Assembly (NCBI GenBank): GCA_038116745.1
Contig: JAYODW010000004.1
Coordinates: 62,001-126,000 of the forward strand
DNA: 64,000 nucleotides
DNA from: JAYODW01 sp038116745
Lineage (GTDB): Bacteria > Pseudomonadota > Gammaproteobacteria > Ga0077536
Direction of reading: 5' to 3'
Position numbers and translations under genes: made by a program. The notes beneath the pieces were generated by a model. It saw nothing but the letters and a program-made list of their open reading frames with translations. It had not been told where the DNA came from and did not search any database. Below, in pieces: positions 53,283-61,975 of this stretch. The number at the start of each line of letters is the position of its first letter. Positions within the stretch are counted from its first letter, which is position 1.

Positions 53283-53564
53283 ATGAGCGCATATGTTGTT
53301 GTCCACGGCACAGTTCTGAATGCGGACAAAATGCAGGAGTACGGTGCCGATGCCGGCCCAACGCTGGCGACCTACGGCGGCGAGCTGGTCAGCCGCGGCC
53401 CGAGCGAGGTACTTGCTGGAGAATCAAGCCACCAGCTGATGGTGGTGATCAAATTCCCCAGTCGCCAGAACGCGCTCGACTGGTACAACTCGGCGGAGTA
53501 CCAGGCTGTTATTCCCACCCGCATGGAAGCGATGAACAGCGTGTTCATCCTCGGCGGGGAATAA
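53283..53564 (+). CDS. DUF1330 protein
   Basis: A 93-residue protein of the DUF1330 family, with a dimeric alpha-beta barrel pattern: MSAYVVVHGTV, then GGELVSRGPSEVL, and ALDWYNSAEYQAVIPTR. The fold is related to small monooxygenases and muconolactone isomerases, but function is unassigned. AGGAGAA precedes the ATG at 53283. The position inside the hydroquinone cluster suggests a helper role for a ring-fission intermediate. Confidence 0.88.
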   Translation: MSAYVVVHGTVLNADKMQEYGADAGPTLATYGGELVSRGPSEVLAGESSHQLMVVIKFPSRQNALDWYNSAEYQAVIPTRMEAMNSVFILGGE

Positions 53565-53587
53565 AGCCTCAGCAAAGGTGACACAGG

Positions 53588-54526
53588 ATGCCGCTGCACC
53601 CCCAGGCTCAGGCTATCGTCGATGCGGCGAATGCCGCCGGCGTCCCCTTCGAGGCAGGTGACGCAGCGGCCATCCGCGCGTCCTACGGCGCCTCGACCCG
53701 ACACTACGTCCATCCCACGCCGGCGCTGGACAGCGTGGTCAACCTCATGATCCCCGGACCCGGCGGCAATCTGCCGGTGCGGATCTATCGGCCACGGACC
53801 CAGGGCGACCGGCCGCTGCCGGCTGTTGCGTTCTTCCACGGCGGCGGCTGGGCGGTAGGCGATCTCGACACGCACGACCACCTGTGCCGCAGCCTGGCAG
53901 GTCACGCCGGCGTCGCGCTGATGGCAGTCGATTATCGACTGGCGCCCGAACATCCGTTTCCCGCCGCCAGCGACGATGCGCTGGCGGCGACCCGCTGGCT
54001 GTCGACAAATGCGGTTGAAATGGGCCTGGACCCGACTCGCCTGGCCGTCGCCGGAGACTCTGCGGGGGGCAACCTGGCGGCAGCGGTAACCCTTGCCTGG
54101 CGGACGCTCGATCTGCCCAAGCTGCGTTATCAGCTGCTGATCTACCCGGCGCTGGATTTCACCGCCGACAACGAGTCGCTGCGGGTAAACGGATCCGGCT
54201 ACATGCTCACCCGGCAAGCCATGGACCAGTTCACCAGCTGGTACCTCCCGGATCCGGGCCGCCGTACAGATCCCCAGGCATCGCCCTCCCTGGCTGCTGA
54301 TCTGAACAACCTGCCGGCAGCGCTGATCATCACGGCCGGCTTCGATCCGCTGCGTGACGAGGCCGTTGCCTACGCGGAAAAACTGCGCGCAGCGGGCATC
54401 GCAGTCGCGCATGACCATTACGACGACATGATCCACGGCTTCGCCCGCATGGGTGGAAGGCTGGACACCGCACGGGTCGCGCTGGAGCGAAGCGCGCAAA
54501 AACTGCGCGAGGCGCTGCTGCGATGA
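53588..54526 (+). CDS. Alpha/beta hydrolase, HSL-family esterase
   Basis: A 312-residue esterase of the hormone-sensitive-lipase group. The oxyanion motif FFHGGGWAVG, the nucleophile GDSAGGN and the C-terminal acid/histidine region (DPLRDE, then IHGF) are intact. In the hap cluster the matching gene hydrolyses the ester made by a Baeyer-Villiger enzyme, freeing hydroquinone. A similar role is plausible here, as a BVMO gene exists at 14522, but other esters are possible. The stop overlaps the next start (ATGA, 54523-54526). Confidence 0.9.
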   Translation: MPLHPQAQAIVDAANAAGVPFEAGDAAAIRASYGASTRHYVHPTPALDSVVNLMIPGPGGNLPVRIYRPRTQGDRPLPAVAFFHGGGWAVGDLDTHDHLCRSLAGHAGVALMAVDYRLAPEHPFPAASDDALAATRWLSTNAVEMGLDPTRLAVAGDSAGGNLAAAVTLAWRTLDLPKLRYQLLIYPALDFTADNESLRVNGSGYMLTRQAMDQFTSWYLPDPGRRTDPQASPSLAADLNNLPAALIITAGFDPLRDEAVAYAEKLRAAGIAVAHDHYDDMIHGFARMGGRLDTARVALERSAQKLREALLR

Positions 54527-55740
54527 GCCGCGGGCAGGTCACCATCATCGGCGGCTCCATGGCGGGTCTGTTTGCGGCACTCGCCCTGCGCGCTCGCGGC
54601 TTCGAGGTCGGGGTCTACGAGCGCGCCGAGGACGCCCTGGCGAATCGCGGTGCCGGCATCGCCACCCACAAAGAGCTGTACGAAGCGGTCCGCGCAGCCG
54701 GCGTTGAGCTGCGCGATGAAATGGGCGTCACGGCGCATGGTCGCGTGATGTTTGACCGCGAGGGCGCGGTAATCCACGAACATGCCATGCATCAGATCAT
54801 GACCTCATGGGGGCTGATCTACCGTTTCTTACGCGCCCAGCTACCTGATGAGGCGTACTTTCCCGGTCACGCCCTGAGCAACATCGAGTGCCAGGGCACT
54901 CACGTGACCGCCCGCTTCACCAACGGTGCGGAAGTCACCGCCGACTGGCTTATCGGCGGAGATGGCGCGCGGTCCACCGTGCGCAGCCTCGTCGCTCCCG
55001 CGGTCATTCCCGCTTACGTCGGTTATTTCGGCTGGCGTGGGCTGATCGATGAAGCACGGGTACCGCAGGCCGTGCTGGATCAGGTCGCACACCGCATGGC
55101 CTTTGGTATGGCCCCCGGGGGGCACTGGCTGGGTTATCTCGTCGCCGGTCCGGACGACACGCTCGAGCCTGGCAAACGCTGGTACAACTGGGGCTGGTAC
55201 CGCAGCGGCGATGCCGCGGCGTTGCGCGATCACCTGACCGACGTGAACGGCGTCTATTACGAGAACGGGATCCCGCATCACCTGGTGCGGCCGGATCTGG
55301 TCGCAGCCATGCGCGCTGACGCCGCCATTCATCTCGCGCCCCAGATTCAGTCCATCATCAACGCCACAGACATGCCCTTCCTGCAGGGCATGTTCGATTT
55401 CAGCTGTGCCCGGCTCGTCTTCGACCGCGTGGTGCTGATAGGCGACGCGGCAGCCACGGCCAGACCGCACGTCGGCATGGGGGTATCCAAGGCCGCAGAT
55501 GACGCTGCGACCCTGGCTGAGGCGCTGGCCGCCGACGCACCGGGCGCGCTGGATACCTGGGAGCAGCAGCGCGTCCGCTATGGCCGCGCGGTCGTCGCCT
55601 GGGGGCGCGATCTGGGCAGCTACATCGGCCCGCAGCCAGATACCGCGGAGCATCGCGCCAAGGCCGCGCACCACATGCGCCCCGAGGTCCTGCTCAGCGC
55701 CACCGCCTCCAGCACGCCGGAGGCGTTTCTCGCGCTCTGA
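54523..55740 (+). CDS. FAD-dependent aromatic hydroxylase
   Basis: A 405-residue class A flavoprotein monooxygenase, similar in style to 2,6-dihydroxypyridine 3-hydroxylase-like enzymes. The FAD motifs are IIGGSMAGLFAALAL at the N-terminus, IGGDGARSTVR for the DG motif and IGDAAATARPHVGMG for the GD motif. It should hydroxylate an aromatic ring with NAD(P)H and O2, possibly producing hydroquinone from a para-substituted phenol. It is translationally coupled to the esterase gene. The substrate is unknown. Confidence 0.9.
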   Translation: MSRGQVTIIGGSMAGLFAALALRARGFEVGVYERAEDALANRGAGIATHKELYEAVRAAGVELRDEMGVTAHGRVMFDREGAVIHEHAMHQIMTSWGLIYRFLRAQLPDEAYFPGHALSNIECQGTHVTARFTNGAEVTADWLIGGDGARSTVRSLVAPAVIPAYVGYFGWRGLIDEARVPQAVLDQVAHRMAFGMAPGGHWLGYLVAGPDDTLEPGKRWYNWGWYRSGDAAALRDHLTDVNGVYYENGIPHHLVRPDLVAAMRADAAIHLAPQIQSIINATDMPFLQGMFDFSCARLVFDRVVLIGDAAATARPHVGMGVSKAADDAATLAEALAADAPGALDTWEQQRVRYGRAVVAWGRDLGSYIGPQPDTAEHRAKAAHHMRPEVLLSATASSTPEAFLAL

Positions 55741-55894
55741 ACCGCCTGCCAGCGCCCGCGCATTCTGTCGACTCGGTCACAGTTTTCCACCGCACGAAGG
55801 TCTACTGTAGGTGTCTGCCAGCAGGCCCTGAGAATCTTCAAGATTGTCCGACGGCTGCCGCTAAGAAACTGGTAGCTGCGCCCTGGAGGCAGTT

Positions 55895-56743
55895 TTGGCC
55901 GAAGAACAAGCACCATTAGAGAAGGAAACGCCTGCGAAGACAGCGCCTGGCGCCAGCGCCGGCCGTCGGCGCCGCTATGCCATGGCCTATGCGAGCCAGG
56001 GCGCCGACGTCGACAGTAACCCGATGGTCGACCCGGACGCAGGTGCAGACTACTGGTCAGTACCATGGGCGGACCTGATGATGACCATGTTCGTGGTCTT
56101 CGCGATCCTGATCTCCGTCCGCGGCCTGCTCGATAATCCGGACGCACAGACGGAGTTCTTGGACGAACGTCAGCCGAAAGAGGTGCCGCAGCGCACCGAG
56201 GTCGAACGCGAGAAGCTGCGTCCGGTTGAGACCCCGCCGAGCCATTTCGATGACTCGCCACCGGTGCGGCTTAACGTGTTTGAGCTCAGTCAGGAGGCAA
56301 TGCGCGAAACCAACCTGCAGGAAGTGGAGATCATCCTGCTGGAGGATCAGTCGGTCAAAGTCAGCGTGCAGGGTCCGATGCTGTTCGACCTGGGACGGGC
56401 CGAACTGAAAAACGACATGCGCGAGTTTCTCGACCGTCTCGCCGGCATCATCCGCTCGACGCCTTACGTCGTGCATGTGGTCGGCCACACGGACGACCAC
56501 CCGATCAACACTGACGCTTTCCCGAGCAACTGGGAACTGTCACTGGTGCGCGCGAGTCGTGTTGCCCGTTACCTGCTCGACGCCGGCGGGGACATTGACC
56601 CGGCGCGTTTTGTCGTCATGGGGCGGGGGCAGTACGCCCCCACCGTACCGAATTCCGACGAGGGCGCACGCGCGCTCAACCGCCGGGTTGAAATCATCAT
56701 CACCCGCAGCACGTCGACCACTGAACCAGGAGCAATGCTATGA
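55895..56743 (+). CDS. MotB/OmpA-like stator-type protein
   Basis: A 282-residue inner-membrane protein. A 55-residue cytoplasmic leader precedes one membrane helix with the proton-channel aspartate D60 in PWADLMMTMF. A linker follows, then a C-terminal OmpA/MotB peptidoglycan-binding domain (VVGHTDDHPI, LSLVRASRVARYL, NRRVEIII). The start is TTG at 55895, with TGGAGG upstream. It overlaps the MotA-like gene by 4 bp (ATGA). The order, MotB-like before MotA-like, is reversed from most flagellar operons, and no other motility gene is in the window, so a non-flagellar proton-driven role is possible. Confidence 0.88.
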   Translation: MAEEQAPLEKETPAKTAPGASAGRRRRYAMAYASQGADVDSNPMVDPDAGADYWSVPWADLMMTMFVVFAILISVRGLLDNPDAQTEFLDERQPKEVPQRTEVEREKLRPVETPPSHFDDSPPVRLNVFELSQEAMRETNLQEVEIILLEDQSVKVSVQGPMLFDLGRAELKNDMREFLDRLAGIIRSTPYVVHVVGHTDDHPINTDAFPSNWELSLVRASRVARYLLDAGGDIDPARFVVMGRGQYAPTVPNSDEGARALNRRVEIIITRSTSTTEPGAML

Positions 56744-57561
56744 ATGTCTATAACTGGATGGGCGTAGTGCTCTGCGCCGGCATTTATGTCGCTACGTTCC
56801 TGATGTCCGGCAACGCCAGCGTAATGCTGAACGGGCTGGGCCTCGCAATTGTCATCTCAGGTACCTGCGGCGCGATGTTCCTGAGCTATCCCTCCGGCGA
56901 TCTTCTCGCCGCTATCCGCGTGGCACGAAATACCTACACAGGGAAAATGGTCTCTCCCGAGCGCATCATCGAGGTGCTGCAGGAGCTGGTGGTTCAGACC
57001 CGGACTAAAGGCGTGCTGGCCCTGGAAGATTTTCAGGAGCGCACCACCATGCTGTTTCTGAAGCGCGCCCTGCAGCTGCTGGTTGACGGCTTCAAGGAAG
57101 ACGAAATTGAGGAGATGCTGCACGCGGAGATGTTTCATTTCCGCCATCGCCGCCAACAGCACGAGCGTCTGTTCCGTCACGCCTCCAAGCTCGCGCCCGC
57201 ATTCGGCGTCGCCGGCAGCGTGATTGGCCTCATCGCCATGCTCACCGGGATCAACGACCCGAGGGTTATCCTGCAGACGGTGCCGATCGCCCTCACCTCG
57301 ACTCTCTACGGCATCGTGCTTGCGAATTTTTTCCTGACGCCGGTGGCAGAAAGCATTCACGCCAAGACCGAGCGCGAACTCCTCATGCAGAAACTGATCA
57401 CCGATGGTGTCGTGAGTATCCGCACCGAGCCCAACCCGATGCGCCTTGCTACCCGCCTGGAGTCCTTCCTGACGCCCTCTTCGCGGGTCAACGAGAATCG
57501 TTCAATCGACGAGCTGCGGGACCGCATCCGTCAGCTGCGCTCCGAGCAGCAGGGCGCCTGA
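56740..57561 (+). CDS. MotA/TolQ/ExbB-family proton-channel protein
   Basis: A 273-residue MotA-like membrane protein with four predicted helices, two at the start (to residue 55) and two late (about 150-200). The ASKLAPAFGVAGSVIGLIAML motif is characteristic of MotA stators. It should assemble with the upstream MotB-like protein to use proton flow for mechanical work or energy transfer. The long cytoplasmic loop (70-150) is typical for MotA. Flagellar, gliding or other energised functions cannot be told apart. Confidence 0.88.
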   Translation: MNVYNWMGVVLCAGIYVATFLMSGNASVMLNGLGLAIVISGTCGAMFLSYPSGDLLAAIRVARNTYTGKMVSPERIIEVLQELVVQTRTKGVLALEDFQERTTMLFLKRALQLLVDGFKEDEIEEMLHAEMFHFRHRRQQHERLFRHASKLAPAFGVAGSVIGLIAMLTGINDPRVILQTVPIALTSTLYGIVLANFFLTPVAESIHAKTERELLMQKLITDGVVSIRTEPNPMRLATRLESFLTPSSRVNENRSIDELRDRIRQLRSEQQGA

Positions 57562-57590
57562 CCGGGGCTGTAGTCGACCGCACGCTCTTC

Positions 57591-58481
57591 CTAGCTGCCT
57601 CTCTGGACCGGGGAATCGGCCCCGGCGCCAAGGCGTTCCGAGATCGCCAGAATCCGGTACATGCTGCGCAGCACCGGCTTTTCAATCAGCTTGCCTCCCA
57701 CCACAACGAGCCCGGTGCTGGCCTGTTCAAACGCCTGCACAATCTCTCTGGCCCGCGCAATTGCTGCAGCACTCGGGGTGAAACTCTGCTGAATGACCGG
57801 CAGCTGGCTGGGATGAATCGCGCCCTTGCCGGTCATGCCCAGCTCTGCGGCCAGTGCCGCTTCGCGCTCGAGACCAGCCATATCCTGCAAATCCAGGAAA
57901 GGCACATCGATAAGGTCGATCCCGGCTGACGCAGCGGCGTGCACCAGACGGGAACGCGCGTAGAGCAGCGCGTTCCAGGTCGGCGCCACGCGGAGCTCGG
58001 CACTCATATCAATGGCCCCGAACAGGAGCGCATCAATACGCGCGCTGGCCCGGGCGATCTCCACACAGGCTTCGAGCCCCTCGTTGGTTTCGATAATCAC
58101 CTGCAGACGCATCGCGCTGTCCTCTGAACTGAGAAGCTCATCGAGCAGGCGGATCTCGTCGGGGCTTTTGACCTTGGGCAGCATGAGACCCGGTGGCGGC
58201 GCCGGACTGTCAAGAACGGCGAGCAGATCGGCCATACCATCCCGGCTGCCGATCGCATTGATGCGAATGAGCACCTCGCTGTTACCGCAAGCCGGCCGCT
58301 CCGCCAGAAGATCCAGCGTGCCGCGGCGCGCCGATGCCTTGTGCGGCGGCGCGATCGCGTCCTCAAGGTCAATGCAGACAATATCGGGCGCGGCCTTGAT
58401 AGCCTTGGGGAACAGTTCCGGGCCGCTGCCGGGGACAAAGAGAAAACTACGACGCGGTCGGAATGGCGCTGACTTGTTCAT
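57591..58481 (-). CDS. CoA-ester lyase (CitE/HpcH-HpaI aldolase family)
   Basis: A 296-residue TIM-barrel lyase of the citrate lyase beta-like group. The SFLFVPGSGPELFPKAI opening and CIDLEDAIAP metal-binding region are diagnostic. Members cleave citryl-, malyl- or methylmalyl-CoA into an acyl-CoA and a keto acid. Malyl-CoA lyase activity would fit a glyoxylate economy with malate synthase G, but this is a guess. The preferred start is the ATG at 58481; the frame stays open to 58517. It is convergent with the MotA-like gene. Confidence 0.88.
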   Translation of the reverse strand: MNKSAPFRPRRSFLFVPGSGPELFPKAIKAAPDIVCIDLEDAIAPPHKASARRGTLDLLAERPACGNSEVLIRINAIGSRDGMADLLAVLDSPAPPPGLMLPKVKSPDEIRLLDELLSSEDSAMRLQVIIETNEGLEACVEIARASARIDALLFGAIDMSAELRVAPTWNALLYARSRLVHAAASAGIDLIDVPFLDLQDMAGLEREAALAAELGMTGKGAIHPSQLPVIQQSFTPSAAAIARAREIVQAFEQASTGLVVVGGKLIEKPVLRSMYRILAISERLGAGADSPVQRGS

Positions 58482-58610
58482 GCTGCGCACGCTGACAGTT
58501 TTGCGCGCCGCGCGCAACGCGAGCAGGTCCGGCGGTCAGGGATGTCGGGCGGCGACGAGTGCGCCAGAATGCACCCTCAACGCATGGCTGGCTTAGTGGA
58601 GGATGGTTAC

Positions 58611-60215
58611 ATGGTGGCACGGAGTGAACGGCGCAGTTACTGGACCTGGGGATACGCGTCCGATGAGCCTGGCGATGACGCGCGGCAGGCTGCAGCGAAA
58701 GCGCTGGCGCCGCGTCTCGGGCAGGTGGTCACACCACCCAGAATCCCGCGGCCGGAGGAGATCGCGCTGCGCGATCCACGCTTCAAGGTGCCCGCCGCTC
58801 TGCAGGGCTGGGTGCGTCAGGATCATGTCGATCGCCTGACTCACACGCATGGTGGTCACCCGGTCGAGCTGTTGAAAGCATCGCGCGGGGAGTTCGCACT
58901 GCCGCCTGACGCCGTAGCGCATCCGCGCACCGAGCAGGAACTGGAAGCAACGCTGGCCTGGTGCGATGCCAATGCCTGCATCGCTATTCCCTACGGTGGG
59001 GGAACCACCGTGGTGTGGGGCGTCAACGTGCCTGCGACCGCGGAGCGGGCCATGACCATCGACCTCGACGAGCTCAATGCCGTGCTGGAAATCGACGAGG
59101 TCTCACGCGCCGGCCGTTTCCAGGCCGGCCTGCTGGGACCTGATCTGGAAACAGCCCTGAAGCCTTACGGACTGACCCTGCGGCATTTTCCGCAGAGTTT
59201 TCCCTGGTCGACTGTCGGCGGCTGGGTCGCCACCCGCTCGGGCGGTCATTACGCAACCAACCACACCCACATTGATGACTTCGTCGAGTCCACGCGCATG
59301 CTCACCCCGGCCGGCTGGATGGAAAGCCGCCGGCTGCCGGGCAGCGGGGCCGGACCCAGCCCCGACCGCCTGGTCCTGGGTTCCGAAGGCACGCTCGGCA
59401 TCATCAGTGAATGCTGGCTCAGGCTGCAGAAACGTCCGACCTTCCGCGCCACGGCGGGGGTCATTTTTCCGAGCTGGGAGAGCGGCACCGAGGCCATGCG
59501 CCAGCTGGTTCAGGCCAAGCTGTGGCCAGCCAATCTGCGCATCCTCGATCCGGTTGAGGCGGGTAACAACGCCGGCCTCGACGGCACGCAGTCGCTGGTC
59601 ATCATCGGCTTTGAGTCGGCTGACATCGCGCAAGGCGCAAATATCCGTGCCGCGGTCGATATCGCCCGCGCCTGCGGCGGGCAGATAGCCGATGAAAACG
59701 TCGTCATCGACGACGGTAACGGTCAGGCAACCGGACGCGAGGGCCCGGTCGGCGCCTGGCGTAACGCTTTCATCGGGGTCAATGCGGGTCTGACGGTCGG
59801 CCTCGGCCTGCTCGCAGACACTTTCGAGACGGCTATCACCTGGGACCAGTGGCCCGCGTTCGATGCCGCGGTGCGCGAGCGCGTTGGACGGGCGCTGCGC
59901 GAAACCCTGGGACCGGGCGCTACCCTGGCCTGCCGTTTTACCCACGTGTACACCGACGGCCCCGCGCCCTACTACTCCTTCAGCGGACCCGCACCACACG
60001 GCAGCGAGGAAGAGATCTGGAGAACCATCAAGGATGAGGCGACAGCGGCGGTGGTCGACGCCGGCGGCACCGTCACACACCACCATGCCGTTGGTCGCAT
60101 GCATGCGCAAGGCTGGGCGCAGCAGCGGCCGCCGCTGTTCGGGGAAGTGCTGCGCGCGGCCAAGCGGACCCTGGATCCGAACGGGATCCTGAACCCTGGC
60201 GTGCTGTTCGACTAA
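58611..60215 (+). CDS. FAD-binding oxidase, alkyl-DHAP-synthase (AGPS)-like
   Basis: A 534-residue flavoprotein of the vanillyl-alcohol-oxidase family. A short SYWTWGYAS motif near the start, the PCMH FAD domain (IPYGGGTTVVWGVN, then HFPQSFPWSTVGGWVATRSGGH) and a late THHHAVGRMH fit alkyldihydroxyacetonephosphate synthases, which form the ether bond of ether lipids, and related oxidases. The start chosen is the ATG at 58611, with GGAGG upstream, over the longer frame to 58542. It precedes the VOC gene by 11 bp. No acyl-DHAP synthesis gene is nearby, so another oxidase role is possible. Confidence 0.87.
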   Translation: MVARSERRSYWTWGYASDEPGDDARQAAAKALAPRLGQVVTPPRIPRPEEIALRDPRFKVPAALQGWVRQDHVDRLTHTHGGHPVELLKASRGEFALPPDAVAHPRTEQELEATLAWCDANACIAIPYGGGTTVVWGVNVPATAERAMTIDLDELNAVLEIDEVSRAGRFQAGLLGPDLETALKPYGLTLRHFPQSFPWSTVGGWVATRSGGHYATNHTHIDDFVESTRMLTPAGWMESRRLPGSGAGPSPDRLVLGSEGTLGIISECWLRLQKRPTFRATAGVIFPSWESGTEAMRQLVQAKLWPANLRILDPVEAGNNAGLDGTQSLVIIGFESADIAQGANIRAAVDIARACGGQIADENVVIDDGNGQATGREGPVGAWRNAFIGVNAGLTVGLGLLADTFETAITWDQWPAFDAAVRERVGRALRETLGPGATLACRFTHVYTDGPAPYYSFSGPAPHGSEEEIWRTIKDEATAAVVDAGGTVTHHHAVGRMHAQGWAQQRPPLFGEVLRAAKRTLDPNGILNPGVLFD

Positions 60216-60226
60216 GAGGAAATACC

Positions 60227-60718
60227 ATGATCAAAGGGCTGCATCACAACGCCTACCGCTGTCGCGACAGCGAGCAGACGCGGGCTTTCTACGAGGATTT
60301 TCTAGAACTGCCGCTCTGCGGCGCGCTGGAGATCACCGAAACCATGACCGGTCAAGAGACCGAGGTCCTGCATACCTTCTTCGCCATGGGCGATGGCTCT
60401 TTTCTGGCCTTCTTCGAGGCGCCCGACCGGCCGTTCGAGTTCAAGCAGCAGCATGATTTCGACCTGCACATCGCGCTCGAGGTCGATCGCACGACCTTTG
60501 AACGCATGATCGAGAAAGGCCGGGCGGAAAACAGGCCGATGCGCGGGGTCTCCAACCACCGTTTCATCGATTCGATCTATTTCGAAGACCCCAACGGCTA
60601 CGTGATTGAACTCGCCTGTAAGCGCGGAGAGCACGACGCAATCATGGATCCGGCGCAGAACAAGGCCCGCGCTCTGCTTGCCGCATGGCAGGCGCGCCGG
60701 GCAGCTGCTTGCAGCTGA
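60227..60718 (+). CDS. VOC-family (glyoxalase/dioxygenase-fold) protein
   Basis: A 163-residue vicinal-oxygen-chelate protein made of two beta-alpha-beta3 units. The metal-ligand positions are probably H in KGLHHNAYRCRD and H in DFDLHIAL with E in YVIELAC, an ordinary H/H/E pattern. Such proteins act as dioxygenases, isomerases or lyases. It starts 11 bp after the AGPS-like gene with GAGGAA upstream, so the two are cotranscribed. Confidence 0.88.
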   Translation: MIKGLHHNAYRCRDSEQTRAFYEDFLELPLCGALEITETMTGQETEVLHTFFAMGDGSFLAFFEAPDRPFEFKQQHDFDLHIALEVDRTTFERMIEKGRAENRPMRGVSNHRFIDSIYFEDPNGYVIELACKRGEHDAIMDPAQNKARALLAAWQARRAAACS

Positions 60719-60730
60719 CCCTGAGTCCGC

Positions 60731-61750
60731 CTAATGCACGAAGCGCAGCGTAATCGGGTAGCGCCAGGCCTCGCCGCGACCCGCGGCGCGCGCGGCTGCG
60801 ATGGTCGTCGTCAGATGAAAAACAAGCAGTAGAGGCACCAACACCAGTCCGACCACAACCAGCACCAGCCCGAGTGACAGCGCGATATAGACCAGCACGG
60901 ACAGCTGGAAATTGATGGCCTCACGGCCCTGCTGATCCAGATAAGGATGTCGCCGCCGGGTGCGGGTCCATAGCACGAGTGGCACCAGCACCCCTAAAGG
61001 TACGGCGTACGCGCACAGGCCCGTCAGATGACATAGCCGGGCTTGACGGCGAAGCGCGGCAGCATCCTCCTGTGCCGTGGTCGGCGCAGTCTGTCCGGCG
61101 GGCTGTGCCGCGCTGAGCCGCGCGGTGAATCCCATCACAGCGGCAATCAGACCGAACAGAAACATGACCAGCCCTCCGATCAGATGACCAAGCGGGCTGG
61201 TCAGGCCGTGCTCCAACCGCACCGTGACCGCCTCCAGCGTGGCCCCGTAGCGCTGGTCCTGCCCGAGCTCTGCAGTTACTACGACCTCCGGCGATTCCAG
61301 AAGCTCAAACGCCGGCAGCACGGCGGTCACCTCAACCTCGTAGCCCTCGGGCAGCCGTCTCGCTTCAGATTCGAGGACACTCACAGCGTGCGCTTCCTCG
61401 ACTCTCGGCGCGCCATGCGGATCGATCGCCAGCGCGCTGCCAGCCAGTGTGTGCCCTGAGAGATCTGTAATGCGGTATTCGAACGGAAAACGGTATCGCG
61501 CCGACGACGGCTCACTGCTCGTCTCAAGAACTTCGGGCACATGCACGGTAAGCGCCATTACCAGGCGGGCTCGCCCCCCGGGGGCAAGGGCAACCTGGCG
61601 CGACTGGCCCGGGATTCTGGGATCGAGGCCCACTTCTACGGCGACGGTCTGCCGCGCGGCATCGCGCAGCCCCTGGTGCCAGGGCACCGCGCTGCCCAGT
61701 ACCAGCGCGATCCCGGCGGTCAGCAGCACCCAGGCCCGCGCGGATGTCAC
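60731..61750 (-). CDS. DUF4870 membrane protein with extracytoplasmic N-terminal domain
   Basis: A 339-residue protein in two parts. An N-terminal membrane segment (WVLLTAGIALVLGSA) leads to a beta-rich domain of about 170 residues outside the membrane. Four more hydrophobic helices follow; the last three form a DUF4870 domain (LCHLTGLCAYAVPLG, then YLDQQGREAINFQLS). Function is not known. The start is GTG at 61750. It is divergent from the gamma-glutamyltransferase gene, with 225 bp between. Confidence 0.8.
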   Translation of the reverse strand: MTSARAWVLLTAGIALVLGSAVPWHQGLRDAARQTVAVEVGLDPRIPGQSRQVALAPGGRARLVMALTVHVPEVLETSSEPSSARYRFPFEYRITDLSGHTLAGSALAIDPHGAPRVEEAHAVSVLESEARRLPEGYEVEVTAVLPAFELLESPEVVVTAELGQDQRYGATLEAVTVRLEHGLTSPLGHLIGGLVMFLFGLIAAVMGFTARLSAAQPAGQTAPTTAQEDAAALRRQARLCHLTGLCAYAVPLGVLVPLVLWTRTRRRHPYLDQQGREAINFQLSVLVYIALSLGLVLVVVGLVLVPLLLVFHLTTTIAAARAAGRGEAWRYPITLRFVH

Positions 61751-61975
61751 GCCAGGCCCCGTGGATCTATCTGCGCGGGGTCAGCCGCAACACCGGGGAA
61801 GACGAGCAGCCGGTCACGCGCCGGATGGGTACGGGCAGCGCCTGCAGACGACGCCAGGTCGTCTGCAACGCTTCGGATGAGAGTCAGCATCGTGCGGGGA
61901 AAATGGCTGCGGCGCGGAACGGTGCATCAGTATACTCGCGCCTCGATCCCGGACCGGAACGTCAGAGGAGCCTCC

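Noticed and set aside
55895..57561. A Zorya-type defence system (ZorAB)
   Set aside because: No ZorC, ZorD or ZorE-like gene follows; the next genes are metabolic and on the other strand.
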